DNA of 64,000 nucleotides, from the NCBI GenBank assembly GCA_024123955.1, contig CP099652.1:4898001-4962000 (forward strand). Direction: 5' to 3'. This document shows positions 1 through 8,369 of the stretch, in pieces. Below the pieces are notes generated by a model, which had not been told where the DNA came from, did no database searches, and saw only the letters and a list, made by a program, of their open reading frames with translations. A program made the translations under genes and the position numbers. Numbering within the stretch: position 1 is the stretch's first letter; each line of letters begins with the position of its first letter. The stretch is from Oxalobacteraceae bacterium OTU3CINTB1 (lineage in GTDB: Bacteria > Pseudomonadota > Gammaproteobacteria > Burkholderiales > Burkholderiaceae_D).

Positions 1-1
1 T

Positions 2-337
2 GATTTCCGCGTGGTTCATATCTGGCCGCACGAGGATTTAAGACTCGCTTACATGGCGCCCGCCGACGACGAGTTCATGATTGAGATCATCGGCGACGGT
101 ACGCCGCAGCCAGTGCCGAAGCCGTCATGGAGCGATTTGGACGACAGCCTGCGGCTGGCCGGCTACCACCACACTTGTTTCAACGTAGCGAATGTCGAGG
201 AGACCGCTGCCGAGCTGCGTCGTCGCGGCGTGCGGATTGTCGCCGAGCCGTTCTCGCTGCCGGTGGTCGGTCGCAAACTGGCGTTCTTCGCCGACCCGTT
301 CGGTAACCTGTTCGAGTTGGCAGAAGTCACCGGCTGA
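2..337 (+). CDS. VOC (glyoxalase-like) family protein, 5' part missing
   Basis: The reading frame is open to the left window edge, so the true start lies upstream and only the C-terminal about 112 residues are seen. The visible part has the vicinal oxygen chelate pattern: a central segment reading HHTCFNVANVEET followed by an ending of the type FFADPFGNLFELAE, where the final Glu is the usual metal ligand of these folds. VOC proteins include glyoxalases, dioxygenases and resistance proteins; the substrate cannot be told from this fragment. An internal GTG at position 11 could be read as a start, but the length would then be short for a VOC domain. It converges with the MDR oxidoreductase downstream. 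Family assignment is fairly safe, function open. Confidence 0.75.
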   Translation, partial: DFRVVHIWPHEDLRLAYMAPADDEFMIEIIGDGTPQPVPKPSWSDLDDSLRLAGYHHTCFNVANVEETAAELRRRGVRIVAEPFSLPVVGRKLAFFADPFGNLFELAEVTG

Positions 338-364
338 TTCCGGAGCAATTCAAGCCGGCGCTGT

Positions 365-1321
365 TCAATCAATGCGCAGGACAGCCTTGCCCTTGAACCG
401 GCGCTTCATCAGCGCACGCGCTACCTCGTCAATGTCATGCCAGGATTGTGTTCGATCGATGATCGACGTCAGCAATCCCGTCCGCAGTAGCGAGAGGAGC
501 TGGTCGAGGTGTGGACCAGCGCCGCCGCTCTCGTCGCGGGTAAGCTCTTCGATCAGGAAGAAGCCGTAAAGCGACGTTCCGCCGAAGGCGCCGCCAGAAC
601 CCAAACGGAACAACTTCGCATCGAACGTCGTCAGTTCCTCGCCGCCGGCGTCGCCGAACTGCACGCACACGCCGCGGGGGGCCAGGCATTGCAGCAGAGT
701 CCCTAAGAATCGCCCCCCCACCCCATCGAGTATCAAATCGTATGGCCCCCGCCGCAACGCCTCGTCCTCGCCGATAGCGACGCAATCCGCACCCAGGCTG
801 GACAACAACGACGCGTCGGCTTCCTTTCGAACGTAAGCTGTCACGTGGGCGCCGGCCACTGCCGCAAGCTGAATGGCGAACATCCCAACACCGCCAGTGG
901 CCGCCGTCACCAGGACCTTTTGCGCGCGTCCCACGGATTTTTTCGATAAGGCGAGCAGCGCCGTCACGCCCGCGACGGGTAACGTTGCAGCGACTTCGAG
1001 GCTGACCTCGTCGGGAACCGCCGCCAGCAAGCGCGGCGCCACAACGACTCGTTCGGCCCAAGCTCCTTCAAATTTCAGGCCTGCCACGCGGTCTCCTTGT
1101 GTGAACGGCGATCCCGTCGGGGCGGACTCGACTATCCCGGCGAAGTCCCATCCTGGCCGATAGCCCGCAGGTGCTGCCAGCGCGCCGCGGATCTCGCCAT
1201 TATTAAGTGAAAAGGCCTTAACGGCGACTGTCACCTCAGAAGACGTCGATTCCGGAGGGTCGCATTCGACAATCGATAGACGTTTCTCGCCGGCTTCCGC
1301 CGTTACAGTTACTGCTCGCAT
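365..1321 (-). CDS. MDR-type NADP-dependent zinc-free alcohol dehydrogenase / quinone oxidoreductase
   Basis: A 318-residue medium-chain dehydrogenase/reductase. The N-terminal GroES-like part ends near the segment GWDFAGIVE, and the Rossmann part has the motif VTAATGGVGMFAIQLA that binds NAD(P). The zinc-binding cysteines of classical alcohol dehydrogenases are not seen, which favours the quinone-oxidoreductase branch. The start at 1321 is chosen because GGAG lies six bases before the ATG; the frame stays open 56 codons further upstream but without family-like sequence. Neighbours (VOC, isochorismatase-like, SnoaL-like proteins) suggest small-molecule detoxification or catabolism, but that is only inference from context. 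Confidence 0.85.
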   Translation of the reverse strand: MRAVTVTAEAGEKRLSIVECDPPESTSSEVTVAVKAFSLNNGEIRGALAAPAGYRPGWDFAGIVESAPTGSPFTQGDRVAGLKFEGAWAERVVVAPRLLAAVPDEVSLEVAATLPVAGVTALLALSKKSVGRAQKVLVTAATGGVGMFAIQLAAVAGAHVTAYVRKEADASLLSSLGADCVAIGEDEALRRGPYDLILDGVGGRFLGTLLQCLAPRGVCVQFGDAGGEELTTFDAKLFRLGSGGAFGGTSLYGFFLIEELTRDESGGAGPHLDQLLSLLRTGLLTSIIDRTQSWHDIDEVARALMKRRFKGKAVLRID

Positions 1322-1570
1322 TTGCTTCTCCAATGTAAGTTGATAACGCGTAAATACGTCTTCGGGCTTACTCAACAGAATATCATCGCCCCTACGCCGC
1401 GGCAGTATCGGCACCCGAGATACTGCTTCGCTCAAAGTGGAACAGATAGTTAATACGGAGTGACATTCGCGTTCCTGATTTCGCCCCACAGCGTGTCTTG
1501 AAATGACACTACCGCATCCAGTGATAACTCAGCATAATCAGAATCGACACGATGCCCACCCCACAATTTT

Positions 1571-2317
1571 ATGGAAAAAAACATGCAACCAACGTTAGAG
1601 AATTTCCCTGTCGGCATAGAGATCGACGTCACTTACCCAAGCTTTAAAGTCAACATCAAGCTCCTGTCGGTAACGCAACTGGAGTTCCAAATTAAGGAAG
1701 GACCGTTTGCCAGAACCGAGGTGGTCGATACACATGTCGTCCCCTTGGGCAACAGTCTTTTCGCGGTCAGCTGGCAAGAGCACGATGGCGCCACGGTGAC
1801 GAACGTCCAGGACTATGATCGTGGCCTGATCCATTCACACGCGGCCCTGACCAACGGTCAGTTTATGCGGATGACGGGGACATTCGAGGTTATCCGCCCA
1901 GCCGATGTCGAGAATGATCATCGCCCCGAGCGCAACAAGGCGCTCGTGCTCGAGGCAATGCTCTCACTCTTCCAGCGACGTGATGCGTCGGCGGTGGATC
2001 GCTTCTACGCCCCCCATTACGTGCAGCACAACCCCAACATTGCGCAAGGGCGCGACGCGCTGCGGAAGTTGGTGTCCAATCTGTCGGAGGCGGTCTACTA
2101 CGAACCCGGCCTCATCGTCGCCGAGGGGGACCTGGTTGCCCTGCACGGACGTATTCGCGGCTGGGCGGAGGAACCGCAAGTGGTGGTCGATTTGTTCCGG
2201 ATCGAGAACGGAATGCTCGCCGAGCACTGGGACGTGCTGCAGGACGAAGTACCGCTATCGAAGGTCATGGGGGCTGTCTCCATGTTTGATCCAGCGGAAG
2301 GCGCGCGCCTCGCCTAA
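1571..2317 (+). CDS. MoaF-like / SnoaL-like (NTF2 fold) two-domain protein
   Basis: A 248-residue protein with two parts. Residues about 10-112 look like the MoaF-like beta-barrel (pattern VSWQEHDGATVTNVQDYD, then NGQFMRMTGTFEV). Residues about 120-235 match the SnoaL-like NTF2 fold, including FYAPHYVQHNP and ENGMLAEHWDVLQ, as in polyketide-cyclase-like and ester-cleaving proteins. The catalytic role is unknown. The start could be ATG 1571 or ATG 1583; the second has GGA plus an A-run in front of it. It stops 12 bases before the LuxR-type gene, so the two are probably co-transcribed. The region is more AT-rich than the core genes to the right. Confidence 0.7.
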   Translation: MEKNMQPTLENFPVGIEIDVTYPSFKVNIKLLSVTQLEFQIKEGPFARTEVVDTHVVPLGNSLFAVSWQEHDGATVTNVQDYDRGLIHSHAALTNGQFMRMTGTFEVIRPADVENDHRPERNKALVLEAMLSLFQRRDASAVDRFYAPHYVQHNPNIAQGRDALRKLVSNLSEAVYYEPGLIVAEGDLVALHGRIRGWAEEPQVVVDLFRIENGMLAEHWDVLQDEVPLSKVMGAVSMFDPAEGARLA

Positions 2318-2329
2318 TCTCCTGACAGC

Positions 2330-2947
2330 ATGCGAAATACAAGAATTTTGGTGGTCAGCGACCGACCGGTGATGCGGCATGGCCTTGTGAGTATTATCTC
2401 CGCAGAACCGGCGATGCATCTCATCGGTGACATTGACAGCGAGAGCGCTTTGCTGGAATTTAACACCCGGTCGCAGCCCCATATCGTTATTATCGATGTC
2501 TGCAATCCGGAAACCTTTGCAACTGCGACCTTGAAAAAAATATGTTCGTCCGATACAGCGATGCGAATAATCATATTAACGTCCAGTCAGGATGGAACTT
2601 CTATCAAAAAATTCATCGAGGCGGGCGCCTATGCGGTTCTCCTGGTGAATATCTCGACTTCTGAGTTAATTGAAACAATTCGCGCCGTCTCTGCCGGCCA
2701 AAGGTGGATCGATCGCAGATTGGTGGAAAATCTGTGTTTTGATCTCGCACCGAAATTGAGCGGCCGGGAAGTCGAGGTGTTAGCGTGCGTGGCGCGGGGC
2801 CTTACGAATCAAACCATCGGTGAATTGCTGGGAATTGCAGTAAATACCGTGAAAGTCCATCTGAAAAATCTATTCTGCAAACTCGGTGCCAGCAATAGGA
2901 CAGACGCCGTGATGATCGCCATCAAACGAGGCTTGCTTGAACTCTGA
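2330..2947 (+). CDS. LuxR/NarL-type response regulator with degenerate receiver
   Basis: A 205-residue protein with a CheY-like receiver (about 1-120) and a C-terminal LuxR helix-turn-helix (about 143-203, LSGREVEVLACVARGLTNQTIGELL then VNTVKVHLKNLF). The likely phosphoacceptor Asp56 and Thr84 are present. However, the acidic pair near the N-terminus is reduced to Ser10-Asp11, and the conserved Lys that follows the last strand is replaced by Val106 (context YAVLLVN instead of GYLLK). Phosphorylation control may therefore be altered or lost. No kinase gene is adjacent. Codon use is notably AT-rich (ATA, TTA, AAA) compared with the rest of the window, which hints at acquisition by transfer. Confidence 0.85.
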   Translation: MRNTRILVVSDRPVMRHGLVSIISAEPAMHLIGDIDSESALLEFNTRSQPHIVIIDVCNPETFATATLKKICSSDTAMRIIILTSSQDGTSIKKFIEAGAYAVLLVNISTSELIETIRAVSAGQRWIDRRLVENLCFDLAPKLSGREVEVLACVARGLTNQTIGELLGIAVNTVKVHLKNLFCKLGASNRTDAVMIAIKRGLLEL

Positions 2948-3122
2948 ACCCACGGCCGGGCCTAACCAAAGATACCGTTCCGGACAATGAAGGACACCTC
3001 GTCGTGAAATGGGGCTACCGCGCGGTTATTCGCAACAGCATAATTCACTTCGCTAGTGGACATGTTTCAGCGCATGGAGCCTGGCGAAAACTTTCATTCA
3101 CCCCAGCAGCTTAGGAAAAATA

Positions 3123-3773
3123 ATGACTCTTCGTAACGGCCTTAACTCCCTCCTTCGTCCTGAAGATTCCATCCTCGTGCTGATCGACCACCAGCCATAC
3201 CAGCTTGCGAACCTCAACAGCCACGAGCCGCAAATGGTAATTAACAATACCGTTGGTCTAGCCAAGGCTGCCAAAGCCTTTAATGTTCCCACCATTCTGA
3301 CGACGGTGGTCGCAAGCCGGGGTGGACTGTTGTTTCCCCAGGTTACCGATGTCTTCCCGGGCCAGGAAATCATCGACCGTACCTTCATCAATACCTGGCA
3401 GGACCCCAACGTCGTGGACGTGGTCAAGGCCACGGGACGCAAACAATTGATCCTCGCTGGTCTGTGGACCGAAGTGTGTGTGGCGATGCCAGCGATCCAG
3501 GCCGTCGGCGAAGGCTGGGACGTTACCGTCATCACCGACGCATCCGGCGGCGTCTCTGTCGAGGCACATCAGATTGCCATTCAGCGCATGGTCGCCGCTG
3601 GCGTGAACGTGATGACATGGATGGCCCTGGCGGCGGAATGGCAACGCGATTGGGCCCGCGATTCAGCTGGCGCGATCACCGAAGTGCTCAAGCAGCATGG
3701 TGGTGGTAGTGGCATCGCCTACATCTGGGAACAGCAACTGCTCAACACGCCAGTTCCAGCCAACGCCGGTTAA
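3123..3773 (+). CDS. isochorismatase-like cysteine hydrolase (YcaC group)
   Basis: A 216-residue protein of the isochorismatase-like fold. Asp22 (in VLIDHQPYQ) and Cys119 (in LWTEVCVAMPAIQA) are the expected catalytic residues; the region IDRTFINTW around residues 84-92 matches the YcaC subgroup, in which the usual catalytic Lys is not obvious. YcaC-type proteins form large rings and their natural substrate is not settled, so hydrolysis of an amide or ester is an inference. ATG 3123 follows an A-rich stretch (aggaaaaata) with AGGA as ribosome site. It stands alone after a 175-base gap and converges with the lipoprotein hydrolase. Confidence 0.85.
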   Translation: MTLRNGLNSLLRPEDSILVLIDHQPYQLANLNSHEPQMVINNTVGLAKAAKAFNVPTILTTVVASRGGLLFPQVTDVFPGQEIIDRTFINTWQDPNVVDVVKATGRKQLILAGLWTEVCVAMPAIQAVGEGWDVTVITDASGGVSVEAHQIAIQRMVAAGVNVMTWMALAAEWQRDWARDSAGAITEVLKQHGGGSGIAYIWEQQLLNTPVPANAG

Positions 3774-3839
3774 TTCGCGCAGAGCCGGGAAAAACGCCGG
3801 ACGGCAGCTGTTCCCGGCTCACCCTGCGCTCGCGCCTGA

Positions 3840-5435
3840 TTACAGCGTACAGCGACGATCAGGGTCGGGAGATTTGAGGTGGATGAGATAGTCGGCGACG
3901 ATGCCGTCGACACAAGCGTTTCCGCCGATGAGGGCCACGCCATGCTGTTCACCTTCGACGGTGAGCAGACTGGCGCCAAGGGACCTGGCCAAACTGATAC
4001 CGCCCTCGTGTGGCGTGGCCGGGTCGCGCGTCACCGACACGACCAGCGTTTTGGGCAGACCTTTGATAGCTTGGGCGTAAGGGTAGCCCAGCGTAGGTTT
4101 AACGGGCCAGTGTTCGCACAGATCGCGGGCCTGAACCGGCCGCCCGGTGGCCAGGAAAGGGGCGACGTCGAACACGGCGCGCTTGATCGCGCTCTCCTGC
4201 GCTGGAGTATGGCGCTCTTCGTCGAGACATTCGATCGCCAGCTGCGCTTCGGAACCATTGCCGTAGCTTCCGTCAGGACTGCGAAATTGGGCCAGGTCGC
4301 GCAGAACCATGAGAGTTTTACCGTTTCCGGCCTTTAGGTCGGCAATGCCCCGCACCACCGCCGGCCAGCCCTGCTCGCTATAAAGGGGGAGAACCAAACC
4401 GCTCAGCGCTGCGGTATAGGTGAGCTTACGGCCGTCCGCACCGGTGATCGGTTTGTCGATCAGCGGTTGCAGCAGTTGCTGAAAAGCGGCGGTAGCCTGC
4501 TTGGGATCGGCGCCAAGGGGACATCCGGGTGTCTTGGCACAGAAAGCGGCCATATTATCGAAACCGTGTTGAAAGCCCGCGAACTGCACAAGCCGGCGCG
4601 CGGCGGTGCCGGTGGTGGGGTCGACGGCGCCGTCAAGCACCATGGCCCTGACGTTCTGGGGGAACATTTCCGCGTACACGGCACCGAGCCGCGTACCGTA
4701 GCTGCTGCCCGCGAAGGTGAGCTTTTGATCGCCGAGCGCGGCGCGCAGAACGTCCATGTCGCGGACCACGTCACGTGTGCCGACGTGGGCCAGCACGTCC
4801 TCGCCGCCCGACCGTTGGGCACACTGCTTGTATAACTGGCGGGTTCCTTCCTCGGTATAGTCCTCGACCCCGGAGTTGAGCGTGGAGAGCGTCGCGCCGG
4901 CCTCGCGTTCGGCGTCCGTGAAACAATCCAGCGCCGGTGTCGATGCGCCTACTCCCCGCGGGTCGAACCCGATCAGATCAAACTGCACGGTAATCGGACT
5001 ATCACCCGATGCGCGGGCCACGGTGGTCGCGTAGCTCATGCCGGAAAAGCCGGGGCCGCCGGGATTAAGCAACAGGGAGCCGAGCCGGATGCCCGGGCCG
5101 CCCTTCGCCGTCACCTTTAGCAGTGCGATCCGAGCGCTTCTTCCGCCCGGGTTAGCGTAGTCGAGCGGTACTTCGAGCCGCGCGCACTTGAACTCCTTGT
5201 TCGCGAAGGCGATGGCGTCCGCACTGGTGGTGGCGTAACCATCACAAGACCCGAAATCGAGCCGCTGACTGTAGAAGCGCGCCAGCCCTTCTGGAACAGT
5301 CCCGGGCTCCTGCGGGCGTTCGGTGTCGGGCGAACCGCCGCAAGCGCCGAGCACTAGCGCCATCGCCGATAGTGACGCCGCTCTGAGTATTTGCGGCTTC
5401 ACGCGGTAGGTCCGACGGAGACTGAATTCCTTCAT
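3840..5435 (-). CDS. alpha/beta hydrolase lipoprotein, tripeptidyl-aminopeptidase-like (TAP C-terminal domain)
   Basis: A 531-residue secreted hydrolase. The N-terminus has a basic start, a hydrophobic stretch and a lipobox-like LGAC with Cys32, so it is predicted to be lipid-anchored. NPGGPGFSG (about 124-132) is the oxyanion-hole region and GSSYG with Ser245 is the nucleophile elbow; the C-terminal part has the TAP-like ending with a His near GEQHGVAL. Homologues of this build cleave N-terminal peptides or prolyl compounds in actinobacteria and Gram-negatives. The ATG is preceded by AAAGGA at good spacing. Role: probable peptide scavenging in the envelope; substrate not determined. Confidence 0.85.
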   Translation of the reverse strand: MKEFSLRRTYRVKPQILRAASLSAMALVLGACGGSPDTERPQEPGTVPEGLARFYSQRLDFGSCDGYATTSADAIAFANKEFKCARLEVPLDYANPGGRSARIALLKVTAKGGPGIRLGSLLLNPGGPGFSGMSYATTVARASGDSPITVQFDLIGFDPRGVGASTPALDCFTDAEREAGATLSTLNSGVEDYTEEGTRQLYKQCAQRSGGEDVLAHVGTRDVVRDMDVLRAALGDQKLTFAGSSYGTRLGAVYAEMFPQNVRAMVLDGAVDPTTGTAARRLVQFAGFQHGFDNMAAFCAKTPGCPLGADPKQATAAFQQLLQPLIDKPITGADGRKLTYTAALSGLVLPLYSEQGWPAVVRGIADLKAGNGKTLMVLRDLAQFRSPDGSYGNGSEAQLAIECLDEERHTPAQESAIKRAVFDVAPFLATGRPVQARDLCEHWPVKPTLGYPYAQAIKGLPKTLVVSVTRDPATPHEGGISLARSLGASLLTVEGEQHGVALIGGNACVDGIVADYLIHLKSPDPDRRCTL

Positions 5436-5632
5436 TTATATGTCCTTTTCATCCTGAAAATCCGGTACGCGACCTGGCGGTCGCTGGCGAGGGCCTCGCC
5501 ACGGAACCCAGTAGAACAGTTCGGGATTGCGTCATCATGGCCTGTTCAACCGTGCAGGCCGGAACAACAACACAATATCGAATTGCAGCGGTTGGACGAT
5601 CACGGGCCACCGCCTAGCGGGCCGACGGACGG

Positions 5633-6307
5633 CTACCGCCGCGCCTGCAAGAGGTAGCCGACACCCTTGATGGCATGGATCTCGATGTCCGCGCGCGCCG
5701 CCGCCAGCTTGCGGCGGAGGCGCGAGATGTGGGAATCGAGCGTATTCGACTTGATGGCATCATCGAATCCGTACACCCTTCGCTCAAGCGACTCGCGCAA
5801 CACCGTGCGTCCGCGGCGCTCGATGAGCGTCGCCAAAACGCGGAGCTCCCGACGGGCAAGCGTGAGCCGGACGCCGGCGACGCTTGCCTCGTCGTTGGCG
5901 ATATCGAAGGTGAGCGCGCCAACCTGGATTTCCACAACGCCAAGTTGCGCAGGACGGCGCCGAACCGCCCGGATGCGCGCGAACAGCTCTTCGAGCGCGA
6001 ATGGCTTGACGAGGTAGTCGTCCGCGCCCTCGTCCAGGCCGATGACGCGATCGGCCACGTCGCCACAGGCGGTCAACACGATCACGGGGAGGCCCGGGAT
6101 CGCGGCCCGCAAGACCGGCAACAACAACAGTCCGTCGCCATCCGGCAGGTTACGGTCCAGCAGGACCAGGTCATACGCATTCGCGCGGCATGCCTCACGG
6201 GCAAATGCCAGCCGGCCGACATGGTCGACAACATATTTTTCGCGCTCGAGCGCGCCGCGCAGCGTGTTGGCAAATACGGCCTCTTCTTCCACCAGCAGAA
6301 TTCTCAT
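5633..6307 (-). CDS. OmpR/PhoB-family response regulator (orphan)
   Basis: A 224-residue two-domain regulator: receiver about 1-115 with phosphoacceptor Asp51 (LVLLDRNLPDGDG), Thr79 and Lys101 (DDYLVKPF), then a winged helix about 130-222 ending VKGVGYLLQ. The acidic pocket reads EEE at residues 7-9, so it should be phosphorylatable. Such genes usually sit beside a histidine kinase; none is found next to it here, as the flanks are an ankyrin protein and the lipoprotein hydrolase. The partner kinase must be elsewhere, possibly the large kinases further right, although nothing in the sequence links them. Targets are unknown. Confidence 0.9.
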   Translation of the reverse strand: MRILLVEEEAVFANTLRGALEREKYVVDHVGRLAFAREACRANAYDLVLLDRNLPDGDGLLLLPVLRAAIPGLPVIVLTACGDVADRVIGLDEGADDYLVKPFALEELFARIRAVRRRPAQLGVVEIQVGALTFDIANDEASVAGVRLTLARRELRVLATLIERRGRTVLRESLERRVYGFDDAIKSNTLDSHISRLRRKLAAARADIEIHAIKGVGYLLQARR

Positions 6308-6329
6308 TGGTTCCCGTGGACGTTAACTC

Positions 6330-7334
6330 TCAACGCGGTAGCAGCGAGGCCGCATGAACGAGGAATCGCGCCAGGTCGTGATATTCATAGCGCTGCGCCA
6401 GCGCCAGTGGCGTGAGACCGCTGTCCGACCTCAAATCAAGCGGCGCTCCAGCGTCCACCAGCACATGCGCGGCCTCCAGGTGGCCGTGCCATACCGCGTC
6501 GTGCAAAGGCGTGTAGCCGTTGTAGGGGCCCTGCGCATCGAGCTCGGCTTTTGTCGCGCCGCCCTGCGTCAGCACGCGCAACGCGTCGGCATGGCCGAAG
6601 TAGCTGGCCTCATGGACTGGCGTGCCGCGCATTGTCCCGGTCACCCGGCGTATGTCCGCGTTGGCATTCAGCAGTAGCCTGACGATTTCCGTCTGTCCTT
6701 CGCGCGCCGCCAGCCCCAACGGGGTATAGCCATCGTCCAGGCCGCCTACTGACGGCGCCCGCTCGTTAAGAGTCCTGCCCGCCGCGATTAAACGCATCAC
6801 CTCGTCTATATTCCCTGTTTTGATCGCGGCGATCCAGGGAAAGGACTTCGTCCGCTCGCCATCCGCAGCGCTGCGAGCTTCGATCAGGTTTGCGATCGCG
6901 TCGAGGCCGTCCGATTTTGCCAGGTCCAGTGCCGTCTGCTGCGTATGGCTGCGAATTGCTGTCTTCGCGCCATGCTCCAGCAGCGCGCAAACCGCTTCCT
7001 CCTGCTTGTGCAACACCGAGTCCATCAAAGCGGTGTGCCCAAGTATCGGCGACTGTTGATCGATGAAGGCGCCATGCCGGAGCAATAGCGCGATGACATC
7101 GGCATTGCCCGATTGTGCCGCTTTATGCAGCGCTGTCGCCCCCATGCGCGGTTCCAGCGCCTGCGCTTCCGCGCCGGCGGTCAGCAATAGTTCCACCATC
7201 TGCGACTGGCCAAGCCCGGCGGCAATCATCAGCGGCGTGAGCTGCTGTGCATTGCGCCCGTTGGGATTGGCGCCGGTACGCAGCAGACCGGTTACCGTCG
7301 CCAAATTGCCCTCCCGAATTGCAGTTTCCAACAT
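6330..7334 (-). CDS. ankyrin-repeat protein
   Basis: A 334-residue protein made almost wholly of ankyrin repeats, about eight units with patterns such as TPLMIAAGLGQSQMVELLL, TALHKAAQSGNADVIALLL and TPLHDAVWHGHLEAAHVLV. No signal peptide or membrane segment is seen, so it is probably cytosolic and mediates protein-protein contacts. Start 7334 is chosen because GGAGG lies seven bases before the ATG; a TTG two codons earlier is also in frame. It is 22 bases upstream of the OmpR regulator and 15 bases downstream of the epoxide-hydrolase-like gene, so these three may form one transcript. The binding partner is unknown. Confidence 0.85.
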   Translation of the reverse strand: MLETAIREGNLATVTGLLRTGANPNGRNAQQLTPLMIAAGLGQSQMVELLLTAGAEAQALEPRMGATALHKAAQSGNADVIALLLRHGAFIDQQSPILGHTALMDSVLHKQEEAVCALLEHGAKTAIRSHTQQTALDLAKSDGLDAIANLIEARSAADGERTKSFPWIAAIKTGNIDEVMRLIAAGRTLNERAPSVGGLDDGYTPLGLAAREGQTEIVRLLLNANADIRRVTGTMRGTPVHEASYFGHADALRVLTQGGATKAELDAQGPYNGYTPLHDAVWHGHLEAAHVLVDAGAPLDLRSDSGLTPLALAQRYEYHDLARFLVHAASLLPR

Positions 7335-7349
7335 GTTCAAACCTCCGCT

Positions 7350-8354
7350 TTACTTGGATTCAATCGCTTTTAGGAACTTGATCAGTTCGGCATTGAGCCG
7401 ATCTGCCGCCTCGTGCTGGATCCAGTGTCCTGCATTGTCCAGGCGGATGATGTCCATCAAGCCTGGCTGGACCTTTCTGGATTCTTCCAGCGTCGGGCCG
7501 TCGGGATGAAAGAATCTGCATAAGCCATCAGCTGCACCCCAGATATACAGCGAAGGCTGATGTATCAGCGCGTTCTTGAAAGTGGCGGTCAGGTCGAACG
7601 TCTTTTGCACGACACGGTAATAGTTCAGACCCGTGTCGAAACCGCTGTGTTCAAAGGCGCGTATCGTGCGCTGAAGGTAAGTCTGGTCGACCCAGTCCGG
7701 CACGGTGGCGGGAGCCGGCCGCAGCATGTGCAATTCAGGATTGACAGGATCCCACCGCTGGCCGGACGGTGGACTGGCGGAAAGCCAGTACAAAATGGCC
7801 GGAATCGAAGTCGCGGCGGGTTCGAAGCGTGCGCCCGCGTCCGGCTCGACCATACTTATGGAATAATAACGCCGCTCCAGACCCCGCTGGCGCAACTGGT
7901 CCCACAGACTGATCTCGCCGCGCGGCGCGAATGGAATGCTCAGGCTGACGATCGCCCGGAAGCGGTCGGGGCGCATCACGGCGGCACGCTGCGCATAATC
8001 CGCACCCCAGTCGTGCCCGACCAGCACGGCTGTTTCCATGCCCAGCGCATCCAGCACCGCGACGAAATCCCCCACCACGTGCAGCGAAGTATAGAGATCG
8101 ATATCAGCGGGCGCGTAGCTTTTGCCGAAGCCGCGCAGGTCGAGCGCCACCGCGCAATAGCCGGCCGCCGCCACGGCCTGCATTTGACACCGCCAGGTCT
8201 CGGCAGTGTCGGGGAATCCGTGGCAAAACAGGACGGCCGGTCCGCGCCCCTGCGTGAGCACGTGGATGATATGGCCATTGGCCGCTATGTCCATGCCTTG
8301 CGCGGGAGCGGACGGATGGCTCGCTGAGTCAACCTTGACGATATCATTTTGCAT
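7350..8354 (-). CDS. alpha/beta hydrolase, epoxide-hydrolase-like
   Basis: A 334-residue alpha/beta hydrolase. HGFP at 45-48 gives the oxyanion-hole loop, and GHDWGA places the nucleophile Asp115; the C-terminal DNAGHWIQHEA supplies the catalytic His near residue 312. Asp instead of Ser as nucleophile, together with HGFP, is typical of soluble epoxide hydrolases and some dehalogenases. The length is somewhat above the usual 300 because of a short N-terminal extension. It starts 15 bases downstream of the Kef-type gene's end and may be co-transcribed with it. The exact epoxide or ester substrate cannot be told. Confidence 0.85.
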   Translation of the reverse strand: MQNDIVKVDSASHPSAPAQGMDIAANGHIIHVLTQGRGPAVLFCHGFPDTAETWRCQMQAVAAAGYCAVALDLRGFGKSYAPADIDLYTSLHVVGDFVAVLDALGMETAVLVGHDWGADYAQRAAVMRPDRFRAIVSLSIPFAPRGEISLWDQLRQRGLERRYYSISMVEPDAGARFEPAATSIPAILYWLSASPPSGQRWDPVNPELHMLRPAPATVPDWVDQTYLQRTIRAFEHSGFDTGLNYYRVVQKTFDLTATFKNALIHQPSLYIWGAADGLCRFFHPDGPTLEESRKVQPGLMDIIRLDNAGHWIQHEAADRLNAELIKFLKAIESK

Positions 8355-8369
8355 CGTGACACCTGCGAT

